Below, piece after piece: positions 1 to 11,300 of a DNA stretch of 64,000 bases. The stretch covers positions 2,730,644 through 2,794,643 of the forward strand of contig CM071587.1 in assembly GCA_036426205.1 (NCBI GenBank), written 5' to 3'. The translations under genes were made by a program, and so were the position numbers. Source of the DNA: Ascaphus truei (lineage: Eukaryota; Chordata; Amphibia; Anura; Ascaphidae). Within the stretch, counting starts at the first letter, position 1. Each line of letters begins with the position of its first letter. The notes under the pieces were generated by a model, which ran no database searches, was not told the DNA's origin, and saw only the letters and a program-made list of their open reading frames with translations.

Positions 1-24
1 TGGGTTTTGAAGCAATAAGTGGCA

Positions 25-150
25 CTGTGTGCTCATTTGCATGTCATTTCCCCAGAATCCTTTGCTGCAGTGGAAGTGCTGTGTGCTGGGTGATAATGGT
101 GAAAGGCGGGGTTGCAGACCTGCCTAAGACATGCAAATGAGCATACAGTA
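25..150 (+). mobile_element. Short MITE, family A (complete copy)
   Basis: A perfect 15-bp inverted repeat, gctcatttgcatgtc (31-45) and its complement (129-143), bounds a ~110-bp body with the landmarks ccagaatcc, gctgcagtggaag and gcagacctg. Related copies lie at 14985-15091, 40781-40847 (interrupted) and 55842-55962. It is a non-autonomous DNA element by structure. The superfamily was not determined. Confidence 0.75.
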
Positions 151-500
151 TATTTCCATTTGCTATGTATGTATGTATGTATGTGTATGTATGTATATGT
201 ACATCACTAACATTCCGGGACTATTTAACACCTCAAGTCATAAATCACCTACTACACACGGGGGAGGGATAGGCTCTGGTCACAGATTACATTCCAAGAT
301 GCACTGTTTTTAAGTTAAACCCTTGCCTGCTTTATTCAATGTAACACCGCCGGAAGAAGAGATCAGTGTATCTCGAAAGCTTGCACAAATAAAAGCATTT
401 CGTTAGCCACAGAACAGTATCGTCTATTCATTTTTGATAATATATATATATATATATATATAAATAAACATATTGATTATTGTGTATACATACATACATA

Positions 501-2076
501 CAGTTAGGTGCGGAAATAAAGTGCAGTCTTTCAGCTTTAATTGAGGGTATTCACATCCAAATTGGAGAAAGGGTTTAGGAATTACATCTCTAATATGTAG
601 CCCCCTCTTTTTCAAGGGACCAAAAGTAATTGGACAATTGACTCAAAAGCTGTTTCATGAACAGGTGTGGGCTATTCCTTCGTTTTTTCATCATCAATTA
701 AGCAGGTAAAAGGTCTGGAGTTGATTCCAGGTGTGGCATTCGCATTTGGAAGCTGTTGCTTTGAACCCACCGCATGCGGTCAAAGGAGCTCTCAATGCAA
801 GTGAAACAGGGCATCCTTAGGCTTAAAAAAATAAAAAAAATAAAAAATAATTCCATCAGAGAGATGGCAGGAACATTAGGAGCGGCCAAATCAACAGTTT
901 GGTACATTCTGAGAAAACAAGAACGCACTGGTGAGCTCTGCAACACAAAAAGGCCTGGACGTCCACGGAAGACAACAGTGGGGGATGATTGTATGATCCT
1001 TTCCATGGTAAATAAAAACCCCTTCACAACATCCACCCAAGTGAAGAACAATTTCCAGGAGGTAGGAATATCATTATCCAAGTCTAACATAAAGAGAAGA
1101 CTTCACGAGAGCAAATACAGAGGGTTCACCACAAGGGGCAAACCATTCATAAGCCTCAAGAATATAAAGGCAAAATTAGACTTTGCCAAACAATATCTAA
1201 AAAGCCAGCCCAGTTCTGGAACAGCATACTTTGGACAGATGAAACTAAGATCAACCTGTACCAGAATGATGGGAAGAAAAAAGTATGGAGAAGGCTTGGA
1301 ACGGCTCATAATCCGAAGCATACCACATCATCTGTAAAACACGGTGGAGGCAGTGTGATGGCATGGGCATGCATGGCTTACAATGGCACTGGGTCACTAG
1401 TGTTTATTGATGATGTGACAGAAGACAGAAGCAGCCGGATGAATTCTGAAGTGTATAGGGATATATTGTCTGCTCAGATTCAGCTAAATTCAGCGAAGTT
1501 GATTGGACGGCGCTTCACTTTACAGATGGACAATGACCCAAAACATACTGCGAAAGCAACCCAGGAGTTTTTTAAGGCAAAGAAGTGGAATATTCTGCAA
1601 TGGCCGAGTCAATCAACTGATCTCAACCCGATCGAGCATGCATTTCACTTGCTGAAGACACAACTTAAGGCAGAAAGACCCACGAACAAACAACAACTGA
1701 AGACAGCTGCAGTAAAGGCCTGGCAAAGCATCACAAAGGAGGAAACCCAGCGTTTGGTGATGTCCATGCGTTCCAGACTTCAAGCAGTCATTGTCTGCAA
1801 AGGATTCTCAACAAAGTATTAAAAATGAACATTTTATTTATGATTGTGTTAATTTGTCCAATTACATTTGAGCCCCTGAAATAAGGGGACTGTGTATGAA
1901 AATGGTTACAATTCATAAACGTTTCATACGATATTTTTGTTCAACCCCTTGAATTAAAGCTGAAAGTCTGCACTTCTATTGCATCTCGGTTGTTTCATTT
2001 CAAATCCATTGTGGTGGCGTACAGAGCCAAAATTATGAAAATTGTGTCAGTGTCCAATTATTTACGGACCTAACTG
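501..2076 (+). mobile_element. Tc1/mariner-type DNA transposon, 1,576 bp
   Basis: Terminal inverted repeats starting CAGTTAGGT are flanked by TA duplications (499-500 and 2077-2078), with insertion into a (TACA)n microsatellite. Inner repeat blocks match in inverted order: 521-542 with 1952-1973, and ~615-640 with ~1851-1875. The left terminal repeat lacks ~83 bp present in the right one between the tip and the first inner block. It sits upstream of the first slc17a9 exon in the window and so lies in an intron. It was probably immobile already because of the asymmetric terminus and the frameshift. Confidence 0.93.
774..1822 (+). pseudogene. Tc1-like transposase, one frameshift
   Basis: A DDE (DD34E) transposase. 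The N-terminal part holds the paired helix-turn-helix DNA-binding domain, with the inter-domain G-R-P-R motif. The frame breaks at the A run 1199-1203, where one base appears to be lost. The next frame carries W-T-D-E-T (first Asp), G-G-G-S-V-M-A-W, the second Asp in Q-M-D-N-D-P-K-H, and D-L-N-P-I-E-H (catalytic Glu). All three catalytic residues survive, and the full length (~350 codons) is normal. This is a recently inactivated copy. Confidence 0.92.
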
Positions 2077-2078
2077 TA

Positions 2079-2140
2079 CATACATACATACATACATACA
2101 TACATACATACATACATACATACATACATACATACATAAA
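2079..2140. repeat. (TACA)n microsatellite
   Basis: A simple tetranucleotide run continuing the target microsatellite on the right of the Tc1 element; its left part is at ~485-500. Confidence 0.95.
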
Positions 2141-2259
2141 GAATCGGTTAGTATTACTTCCCACTAGTAAATAAGCAATAACAATATGTTTCAGTCTTTG
2201 CAGTTTGAAATGTCGGCGGAGAACTTTGATCCCCAATATTTGTGCTCTCTTGTTGACAG

Positions 2260-2399
2260 GGTGGGGGGTGAGAAAGTCCTTCTGCTCTCGGCTTTGACCT
2301 GGGGTCTCATCACGGCGGTTACCCCCCTGGCTGCCAATGTGACAGCTGTACCCCTGCTTCTTGTCAGCCTGCTTCGATTTCTCATGGGGCTTCTGCAAG
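2260..2399 (+). CDS. slc17a9: slc17a9 exon: TM2-3 loop to TM4
   Basis: The acceptor is ...gttgacag and the donor is caag|gtgagg. The exon enters in phase 2 and leaves in phase 1. It encodes the MFS loop motif (R)-V-G-G-E-K followed by a hydrophobic stretch ending R-F-L-M-G-L-L-Q-G. The TM4 arginine conserved in the SLC17 family is at 2375-2377. A 41-bp minisatellite starts only a few bases after the donor. Confidence 0.93.
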
Positions 2400-5300
2400 G
2401 TGAGGCCAGGGAGACGGGAGGAGGCGTTACTCCCTGGGACTGTCCGTAGGGATACGGGAGGAGGCGTTACTCCCTGGACTGTCCTCAGGGAGAACGGAGG
2501 AGGCGTTACTCCCTTGGGACTGTCCGTCAGGGAGACGGGAGGAGGCGTTACTCCCTGGGACTGTCCGTCAGGGAGACGGGAGGAGGCGTTACTCCCCTGG
2601 GACTGTCCGTCAGGAGACGGGAGGAGGCGTGTTACTCCCTGGACTGTCGTCGGGAGAGGGAGGAGCGACTCCGGACTCCGTCTGGGAGAGGGGAGGCGTT
2701 ACTCCTGGGACTGTCCGTCATGGGAGACGGGAGGAGGCGTTACTCCCTGGGACTGTCCGTCAGGGGAACGGGAGGAGCGTTACTCCCTGGGGACTGTCCG
2801 TCAGGAGAAGGGACGGAGGCGTTACTCCCGGGACTGTCCGTAGGGAGACGGAGGAGCCGTTACTCCCCTGGGACTGTCCGTCAGGGAGACGGGAGGAGGC
2901 GTTACCCCTGGGAGTCCGTCAGGGAGGGAGACGGGAGGAGGCGTTACTCCCTGGGACTGTCCGTCAGGGGGGAGGAGAGGCGTTACTCCCTGGGACTGTC
3001 CGTCAGGAGAGGGAGGAGGCGTTACTCCCTGGGATGTCCGTCAGGGAGAAGGGAGGAGGCGTACTCCCTGGGGCTGTCCGTCAGGGAGACGGGAGGAGGC
3101 GTTACTCCCTGGGACGTCCGTCAGGGAGACGGAGGAGGCGTTAACCCTGGAGTCCGTCAGGGAGACGGGAGGAGGCGTTACTCCCTGGACCTGTCCGTCA
3201 GGGAGAAGGGAGGAGAGGCGTTACTCCCTGGGAATGTCCGTCAGGAGACGGGAGGAGGCGTTACCCTGGGACTGTCCGTCAGGGAGACGGGAGGAGGCGT
3301 TACTCCCTGGGACTGTCCTCAGGGAGACGGGAGGAGGCGTTACTACTGGGACTGTCCGTCAGGGAGACGGGAGGAGGCTGTACTCCTGGGACTGTCCGCG
3401 GGAGACGGGAGGAGGCGGTTACTCCATGGGACTGTCCGTCAGGGAGACGGGAGGAGGCGTTACTCCCTGGGACTGTCCGTCAGGGAGACGGGAGGAGGCG
3501 TTACTCCCTGGGACTGTCCGTCAGGGAGACGGGAGGAGGCGTTACTCCCTGGGACTGTCCGTCAGGGAGACGGGAGGAGGCGTTACTCCGGACTGTCCGT
3601 CAGGGGACGGGAGGAGGCGTACTCCCTGGGACTGTCCGTCAGGAGACGGGAGGAGGCTTACTCCCTGGGACTGTCGTCAGGGACACAATGAGTCACATTT
3701 ATAATCACCAGGACAAAACAAGGATGATTTTGTTGAATAACCCAAATGACCGCTATAGACTGCACCCTTCTGAGCTTCATAATGTTAAATGTCTGCACCC
3801 CTTACAAAAACAGAAGTCGCAGGGAGAGGGGTGGCTTGGAGAGGGGGGGGGGGGGGGGGAGGGCGGTTGGAGAGGGAGAGGGGGGTGGTTGGGAGAGTGG
3901 GGGGTTGTAGTGGGAGAGGGAGGGTTGTAGGGGGGGAGGGGGGGGTGGAGAGGGAGAGGGGGGGTTGTAGAGGGAGAGGGGGGGTTGTAGAGGGAGTGGG
4001 GGTTGTACTGGGGGAGGGGGGGGTTGTAGAGGGAGAGGGGTTTGAGGGGGAGGGGGGATGAGTGGGAGAGGGGGGGATGTAGTGGGAGAGGGGGGGGTGT
4101 AGAGGGAGAGGGGGTTGTTAGAGGGAGAGGGGAGTGTGAGGGGGGGATGTAGTGGGAGAGGGGGGGGGGTTGTAGAGGGAGAGGGGTTTGTAGAGGGAGA
4201 GGGGAGTTGTAGGGGGGGTTGTAGAGGGAGAGGGGGATGTAGTGGGAGAGGGGGGGTTGGAGAGGGAGAGGGATTTGTAGAGGGAGAGGGGAGTTGTAGG
4301 GGGGGTGTAGAGGGAGGGGGGATTGTAGAGGGAGAGGGGGGGTTGGAGAGCGGGTGGATAGACGCAGGACACTGCTAATCCCATGTTATTTCTGTATAAC
4401 TAGACATCCCTATATTATGTCGCCTTACTCAGTGCCCGGGGGCTCAGCAATGTATATTAACATCTGTAGAGGTTTCCTAGCATAACCTCCGGCCGGGACC
4501 ATTACCTCTCATTCCTGGAGTTTTCAGCCCCCCTCGCCCCCCCCCACCCGCCCCCCGCCCCCCGGCTGCCCAGAATGAAGATTATATATTATTATATTAT
4601 ATGGCGCCCGCATATTCCGCAGCGCAGTGCAATGTGGGGGAGGGACGACAATAACATCGTTGTGACGAGTCCAATATGTTACGGCAGACGAGGCACAACA
4701 TGAAGAGGTCCCTGCTGGATTATTCCGCCCGTGGGTCTGTGGCGCGGTTAGCGCTGCGGTGCGCGGTTAGCGCTGCTTGCGCGGTTAGCGCTACGTGCGC
4801 GGTTAGCGCTGCGAACGTATTATCTTCCTCTGTCTCCTCGCAAGGGGGGTCACTTCCCGGCACTGCCAGCCTCTTTCCAGCGTGTGCGTTGAGAACGAGC
4901 GTGCGTTCACCGCCTGCACACGTGGGGGCGTGCGGCTTCCCACGTGGGGTAGGTGATGGGGGGGATATTTAGGAATTCCCTAGCTCTGTGTCTTCCAATT
5001 TAATGTATTTTATCAGAGAGGAGTTGTGGTCATATCTGCAAAGATCCTGCGTCCAGCACAATCTCCTTCTTATCCAGCACGAGGATTATAACTTACCTCT
5101 AATAGTAGTATTCATTAAATGAAACTTACGGAAACAAGTTTGGGGAATAAAAAAAAAACTTATACACACACAAGAGAAATCAACTTAGGGAGCAAATAAA
5201 ATTCCTAAACAAATATCAGCAGCGAGAGATAACAGAAAAGTACTAGGAGAACATAAACACTAGGAGATAAGGCCTATTTAAGGGAGTATAAAAATTCAAA

Positions 5301-8300
5301 TAGGACGAACCAGGTAAAACTATAAAGGGGAAAAAACCAAACCATTAAAAAATAACATAAATCCACAAAAGAGTAAATATAAAATGTAGGGCAAACCAGA
5401 ACATGGAAAGCACTGGAGAACAAAAAACAAAGCGAAATATATAAAGGAAATATGGAGCAAAGTAAAAAAAAAAACAAAAAAAAAGGAAAAACCAAAAAAA
5501 AGAGAAAACAAAAAGGAAAAAAACAAATAAAAGAGAAGGAAAAGGGGAAAAAAAAGGAGAAAAAGCCGAAGATAAAAAAAAACAGGAAAGGAGAAAAAAA
5601 AAACAAAAAAGGAGAAAAAAAAAAAAAAAAAAAAAAGGAGAAGGAGATTTCACCAGCAACCCAAAAGGGACGGGTTTGTACTGGCAGGTAAAGTATGTAT
5701 GTCTTATTTATATAGGGGCCATTAAGACATAGGCGCGTACCAGCAGTAATACACGTGACCATCATATAAATAACAAATATACAAAAATAAAATCATGGGA
5801 ATAAGTGTTCCGAATAAAAAGTAAACATGTGGAAGGAAAGGGAGTCCCTGCTCGAGGACTTACAATCTAATTGGTAGGGAGAACGTACAGAGACAGTAGG
5901 AGGGTTCCATTCTGGGAAGTGCGTTCTGCAGGGTGCAAGATGCAAGCTTAAGTATCGTGTTATAGTATTAGACCACTGGTTTGCTTACTAATTAGGACTT
6001 CTTTGAAGCAGTGGGATCTCAAATGGGGAAGATGAGTGGGCTAGTCGGGTATATGTGAGGGGTAAAGGGCATTATAGAGGTTAAGCGATAATCCATGCTT
6101 TTTCTTCTTCAAAGACATTTGAGGTAGCTTTGCATGAATACAAGTTTTCTGGTATTTAATAGTATACAATGTTTGATATGTTAGGAATATTTTTTTTTTT
6201 TCATGATAACTTTTATCACATAGTACTGGTGAAGCGCTATGTTATCATTATGGTGCTAGTATAATATAAAGACATGCATACATAAATGTATCTATTTTCC
6301 TTTTCTACATATTATAAACAGGTAATACAGATTACTATGACTGTCGTGTAGAGATGAATGAAAGTCATATCTACAGAGCCCCATATGTCCCCTAATAGTT
6401 ATAATGTCACATACCTAAAGCTATAGGATATATTGCTCTAAAGATGCCCCAAACATTGAAAGATCAAACAGAGAAAGTGTCTGCGAATCAGATTAAAGAA
6501 AGAGCGAGATATAGAAGATTGGTGTATATACTTCTCGGTATGAGGTCCGTAGGCTTGTTGTGTTGCTGTATAATGATTGGTGTTTATAGTAACCGGAAAT
6601 ATACACTTATGTCATGTATACTAAATAACATGCAGGAAGAGCGAACCCAAACTGAACAAGCTCTAAGGATCTGGACTCATCCCAGAACAGTTTCTCCGTT
6701 TATCTGTCAGCTGGGGCTTAGCTTTAGATATCTCATCAAATAGCATTTGCTATTGTGACGTAATAACTGCGTGGAAGGTAGGGGTGTTGTAAAAATATAC
6801 TCGTGTACAACTTCTGAAGGAACGGGACCCTGATTAACTCCTGTATCGTGGCCACCTCTGTCCTTATTTCTGTCATTCTCGTTATGTAATATATCATTAA
6901 CCTTGTACCCCTCAATTGTACCCGCCGTGCGGGTAGGTGCTGTTGGACTTGATCAAATAGCAAGCGAATTAATTATGTATAATATATGAAATGACTCAAC
7001 CTTCTTCACTAATTTTAACGGGTAAACTTTATTGCTTGTGTAATATTATAGGTTTTAACATAAACACACCAGAACCCGCTAGAAGGCAGTTTAGGATAAC
7101 CCCTGAGCCCCAAGCTTATTTAATATTATGTCTTGTTGTGTTCCTTTTTAAACGAGTTTTGCTGGGAGCTCTGGGTTTGTTGTTGTGCGTTGATTAATTA
7201 TTTTCAGCTTTTGTTTGTTTGTTTTGTGTGGCGTTTGTTTAGTGGCTCCTCCTTCCCAGTGGTTTAAGCTCCCTCCCACTTCCCAAGTCAGCGGGTCTGT
7301 TTATATTTATATGGATATAGACCCAATGTTAGGCTTTTCTCCCTCTAATATGATTGGTTTAAGAGAATGTTTCATCCTAATAGAGGTATTATTAGTATTT
7401 TATTCTGGTAGTGTTTAGACCTGGAGCAGGGGTTTGCTTTGTATGGGCTCACAGGCTTACAAACGATTTGGCCAAAGGGTTTAGTTAGAGTAACTAAATG
7501 ACCTTTTCAAGAGAAATAGTGTAAGTATTTACTGTGTAATTTTGTCATTATTGGATGTAGCTTCGGCTTCTCTGTACGCGGTGTTAAATATGTAGTCTCC
7601 GTCCAGTTCAGAGTTTAATTGATTTTGAGTTTTGTAGTTCTTCCTTGAAGTTGTCCATTTAATGAATATACGCTACAAGCTAAAGTTCCTTTTTCTACTC
7701 TGGTGAGGCTTTCTTTGTTGTGATGGATTGAGGAGGGTTGATTATTTTTCTGGGGGTTGGGTAATTGTGGGGATGTGGGAAGTCCTCGTTTCGATGTGGT
7801 GGGGGGGTAGGCGTGGGCTGAGCGGAGCGGCTGCAGGTTTTGGTGGTTTGAGCTGGTGACGGCTCTTTTGTCGGCGGGAGGGAGGGGGCGGTTATCGGGT
7901 TTTTAGACGGCGGGCGGGGAGCGGCGGGGGGGAGAGGTTTGCGTAGGAATAGGCCGCGGGGGGTTTCGCTCCGTACCTTAACCCTCGTTGCGGTTTACAG
8001 GACGATGGGATCGGTGGAAGCCGGTACCCTATGACCTGGAATGGTTACGGCTGGGAGAGCGGTTTCTTTTATTCGCTGGTTTCTCACCCTTTGCTCTGGG
8101 GTTACTGTATGTAGCAACCTTCGTGCTGAGAGGGAGAGGTATAAATCACGACACAGTCATTTATGGTAGCTCAAATCTCAGAAGTTGCTTAATCTGCTGT
8201 GTACAGGCTCTCCGCTGAAGGTCATAAACTCTTCCAGTGCGACTGGGTGTAATGTTCTGGAATGCTGCTTGCGTAGTTGGCGAGGGATGGGTGCACGCAG

Positions 8301-11300
8301 GTGATTAAGGGTGGTGTGACAGCTGGCTAGATGGGTGTGACCAATGCTGCTGTACTGAGGTGGTGTGTGAATTGCATAGGATGTTGTAATGGGAGGTGGT
8401 GTGTGTGCCACCATGATTTAGTGTGAGTGTAATTGGATTTGGTGTGGGTGCACCAATGATAGTTGTGACTTAATGGGATGTGTTTGGTGTGTGTTTGCTA
8501 TCGAGCATTCTAGTGTTGACTTGTAAGGGGGATGGTTGTGGTGGCACCAGCACTATGTGACAGTAATGGGAGTTGGTTTTTTTGTGTGTTGTGCCCACCA
8601 TGCATAGTGTGACTGTAATGGGGTGAGGTTGTTGTTGTGTGCACCATGCATAGTTGTGAATGTAATGGGAGGTTGGTGTGTTGCACCATGCACAGTGTGA
8701 CTGTGTAATGGGATGGGTGTGTGTGTGTGCACATGCATAGAGTGTGAATGTAATGGAGGTTGTGTGGTGACACCCATGCATAGTGTGACTGTAATGGGAG
8801 GTTGGTGTGTGCCACATGATAGTGGGCTGTATGGGAGTTGTGGTGTGTGCACAATGCACTGTGTGATAAGGGAGAGTTGCGTGTGTTGCACCATGTCACA
8901 GTGTGATGTAATGGGAGGTTGTGTGTGTGCTACCATGCATAGTGGTGACTAATGGGAGGTTGTGTGTGTGCACCATGCATAGTGGACTGTCAAGGAGGTT
9001 GTGTGGTGCACCATGCAGTGTGACTGTAATGGGAGGTTGTGTGTGGTGCACCATGCACAGTGTGACTGTAATGGGAGTGGTGTGGGTGCACCATGCATAG
9101 TGGGACTGTAATGGGAGGGTGTTGTGTCACCATGCATAGTGTGACTGTAATGGGAGGTTGTGTGTGGCACCAGCATAGTGTGACTGTAATGGAGGTTGTG
9201 TGTGTGCACACATGCATGTGTGTGACGTATGGGATGGATGTGTGTGCACCATGGCATTAGTGTGACTGGTAATGGGAGGGTTGTGTGTGTGCACCATGAA
9301 CAGTGTGACTGTATGGGAGGTTGTGTGTGACTGCACTAATGATCAGGTGACTTAATGTGGAGGCTGTGTGTGCACCATGCATAGTGTGACGGTAATGGGA
9401 GGTTGTGTGTGTGTGCACCATGCACAGTGTGACTGTAATGGGAGGTGGTGTGTGCACAATGCACAGTGTGACTGTAATGGGAGGTGTGTGTTGTGGCACC
9501 ATGCACAGTGTGACTGTAGTGGGAGGTTGTGTGTGTGCACCATGCATAGTTGGACTGTAATGGGAGGTTGTGTGTGGTGCACATGCATAGTGTGACTGGA
9601 ATGGGAGGTTGTGTGTGTGCACCATGCACAGTGTGACCTGGTAGTGGGAGGTTGTGTGTGTGCACCATGTATAGTGTTGTAGTGTGACTGATGGGAGGTT
9701 GTGTGTGTGCACATGCATAGTGTGACTGTAATGGGAGGTGTGTGTGTGCACCATGCACATGTGACGTTGAATGGGAGTTGGGTGTGCACATGCACAGTGT
9801 GACTGTATGGGAGGTTGTGTGTGTGCACCATGACTAAGGTGTGACTGGTAATGGGAGTGTGTGTGCACCAATGAAAGTGTGATGTAATGGAGGCTGTGTG
9901 TGCGCACCTGCACAGGTGACTGTAATGGGGTGGTGTGGCACCAGGCACAGTGTGACTGTAATGGGGAGGTGTGTGTGGCACCATGCACAGTGTGACTGTA
10001 ATGGGAGGATGTGTGTGTGCACAATGCAGTGTGACTGTAATGGGAGGTGTGGTGTGTGCACCACTGCACAGTGTGACTGTAATGGGAGTGTGTGTGACCA
10101 TGCAAGTGTGACTGTAATGGGGTGTGGTGGCACCATGCATAGTGGACTGAATGTGGGGCTTGTGTGGTGCACCTGCATAGTGTGACTGTAATGGGAGGTT
10201 GTGTGTGTGGCACCATGCATAGTGTGACTGTAATGGGAGGTGTTGTGTGCACCATGTAGGTGACTGGGAGGTGTGTGTGAACCATGCTAGTGTGACTGTA
10301 ATGGAGGCGGTTTTGTGTGGGTGCACCATGGCCTAGTGTGACTGTAATGGGAGGTGGTGTGTGCCACCAGCATAGTGTGATGTAAGGGAGGGTGTGGTGT
10401 TGCACCCATGCATAGTGTGACGTGTAATGGAGGTTGGCGTGTGCAAAACATAGTGTGAAGTAATTTGGGAGGTTGGTGTGGTGCACCATGCATAGTGTGA
10501 CTGTAATGGGAGGTTGTGTGTGCACCATGCCTAGTGTGACTGTATGGGATGTTGTTGTGTGTTGCACGCAGGGCATAGTGTGACTGTAATGGGAGGTGTG
10601 TGTGTGTGCACCCTGCATAGGTGACTGTAATGGGAGGTTGTGTGTGTGGGCAACTGCTTAGTGTGACTGTAATGGGAGGTTGTGTGTGTGCACCATGCAT
10701 AGTGGTGACTGTAATTGGAGGGCTGTGTGCCCATGCCATAGTGTGACGGTAATGGGAGGTTGGTGTGGTGCACCATGCATAGTGTGACTGTAATGGGAGG
10801 TTGTTGTAGTGTGCACCATGCATAGTGTGACTGTAATGGGAGGTTGTGTGTGTGTGCACCATGCATAGTGTGACTGTAATGGGAGGCTTGGTTGTGTGCA
10901 CCATGCATAGTGTGACTATAATGGGAGGTTGTGTGTGTGCACCATGCCTAGTGTGACTGTAATGGGAGGTTGTGTGTGTGCACATGCATAGGTGAAGGTA
11001 GTGGGAGGTGTGTGTGTATGACACCATGCTAGTGTGACTGTAATGGGAGGTTGTTGTGTGTGTGGCACACCATGCATAGTGTGAATGTAATGGGAGGGTT
11101 TGTGTGTGCACCATGCATAGTGGGGATGTAGTGGGAGTGTGTGTGTGCACCATGCATAGTGGACTTTAAGTGGGAGGTTTGTGTGGTGCACCATGCATAG
11201 TGTGACTGTAATGGAGGTAGGGTTGTGTGTGCACCATGCATAGTGGTGAGCTGTAGTGGGAGGTTGTGTGTGTGCACCATGCATAGTGTGACTGTAATGG

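Noticed and set aside
2720..3691. 323-codon Gly/Arg-rich open frame
   Set aside because: All frames of the 41-bp array are open because the unit lacks stops; it is intronic.
5274..5765. Phe-rich hydrophobic frame on the - strand
   Set aside because: Reverse translation of an A-rich low-complexity stretch.
6444..6743. 99-codon frame with a hydrophobic stretch in an slc17a9 intron
   Set aside because: No family motif, no splice or regulatory support; judged chance.
9257..10618. 453-codon His/Thr-rich open frame on the - strand
   Set aside because: Translation of the 41-bp array; the frame shifts with indel noise, no domain.
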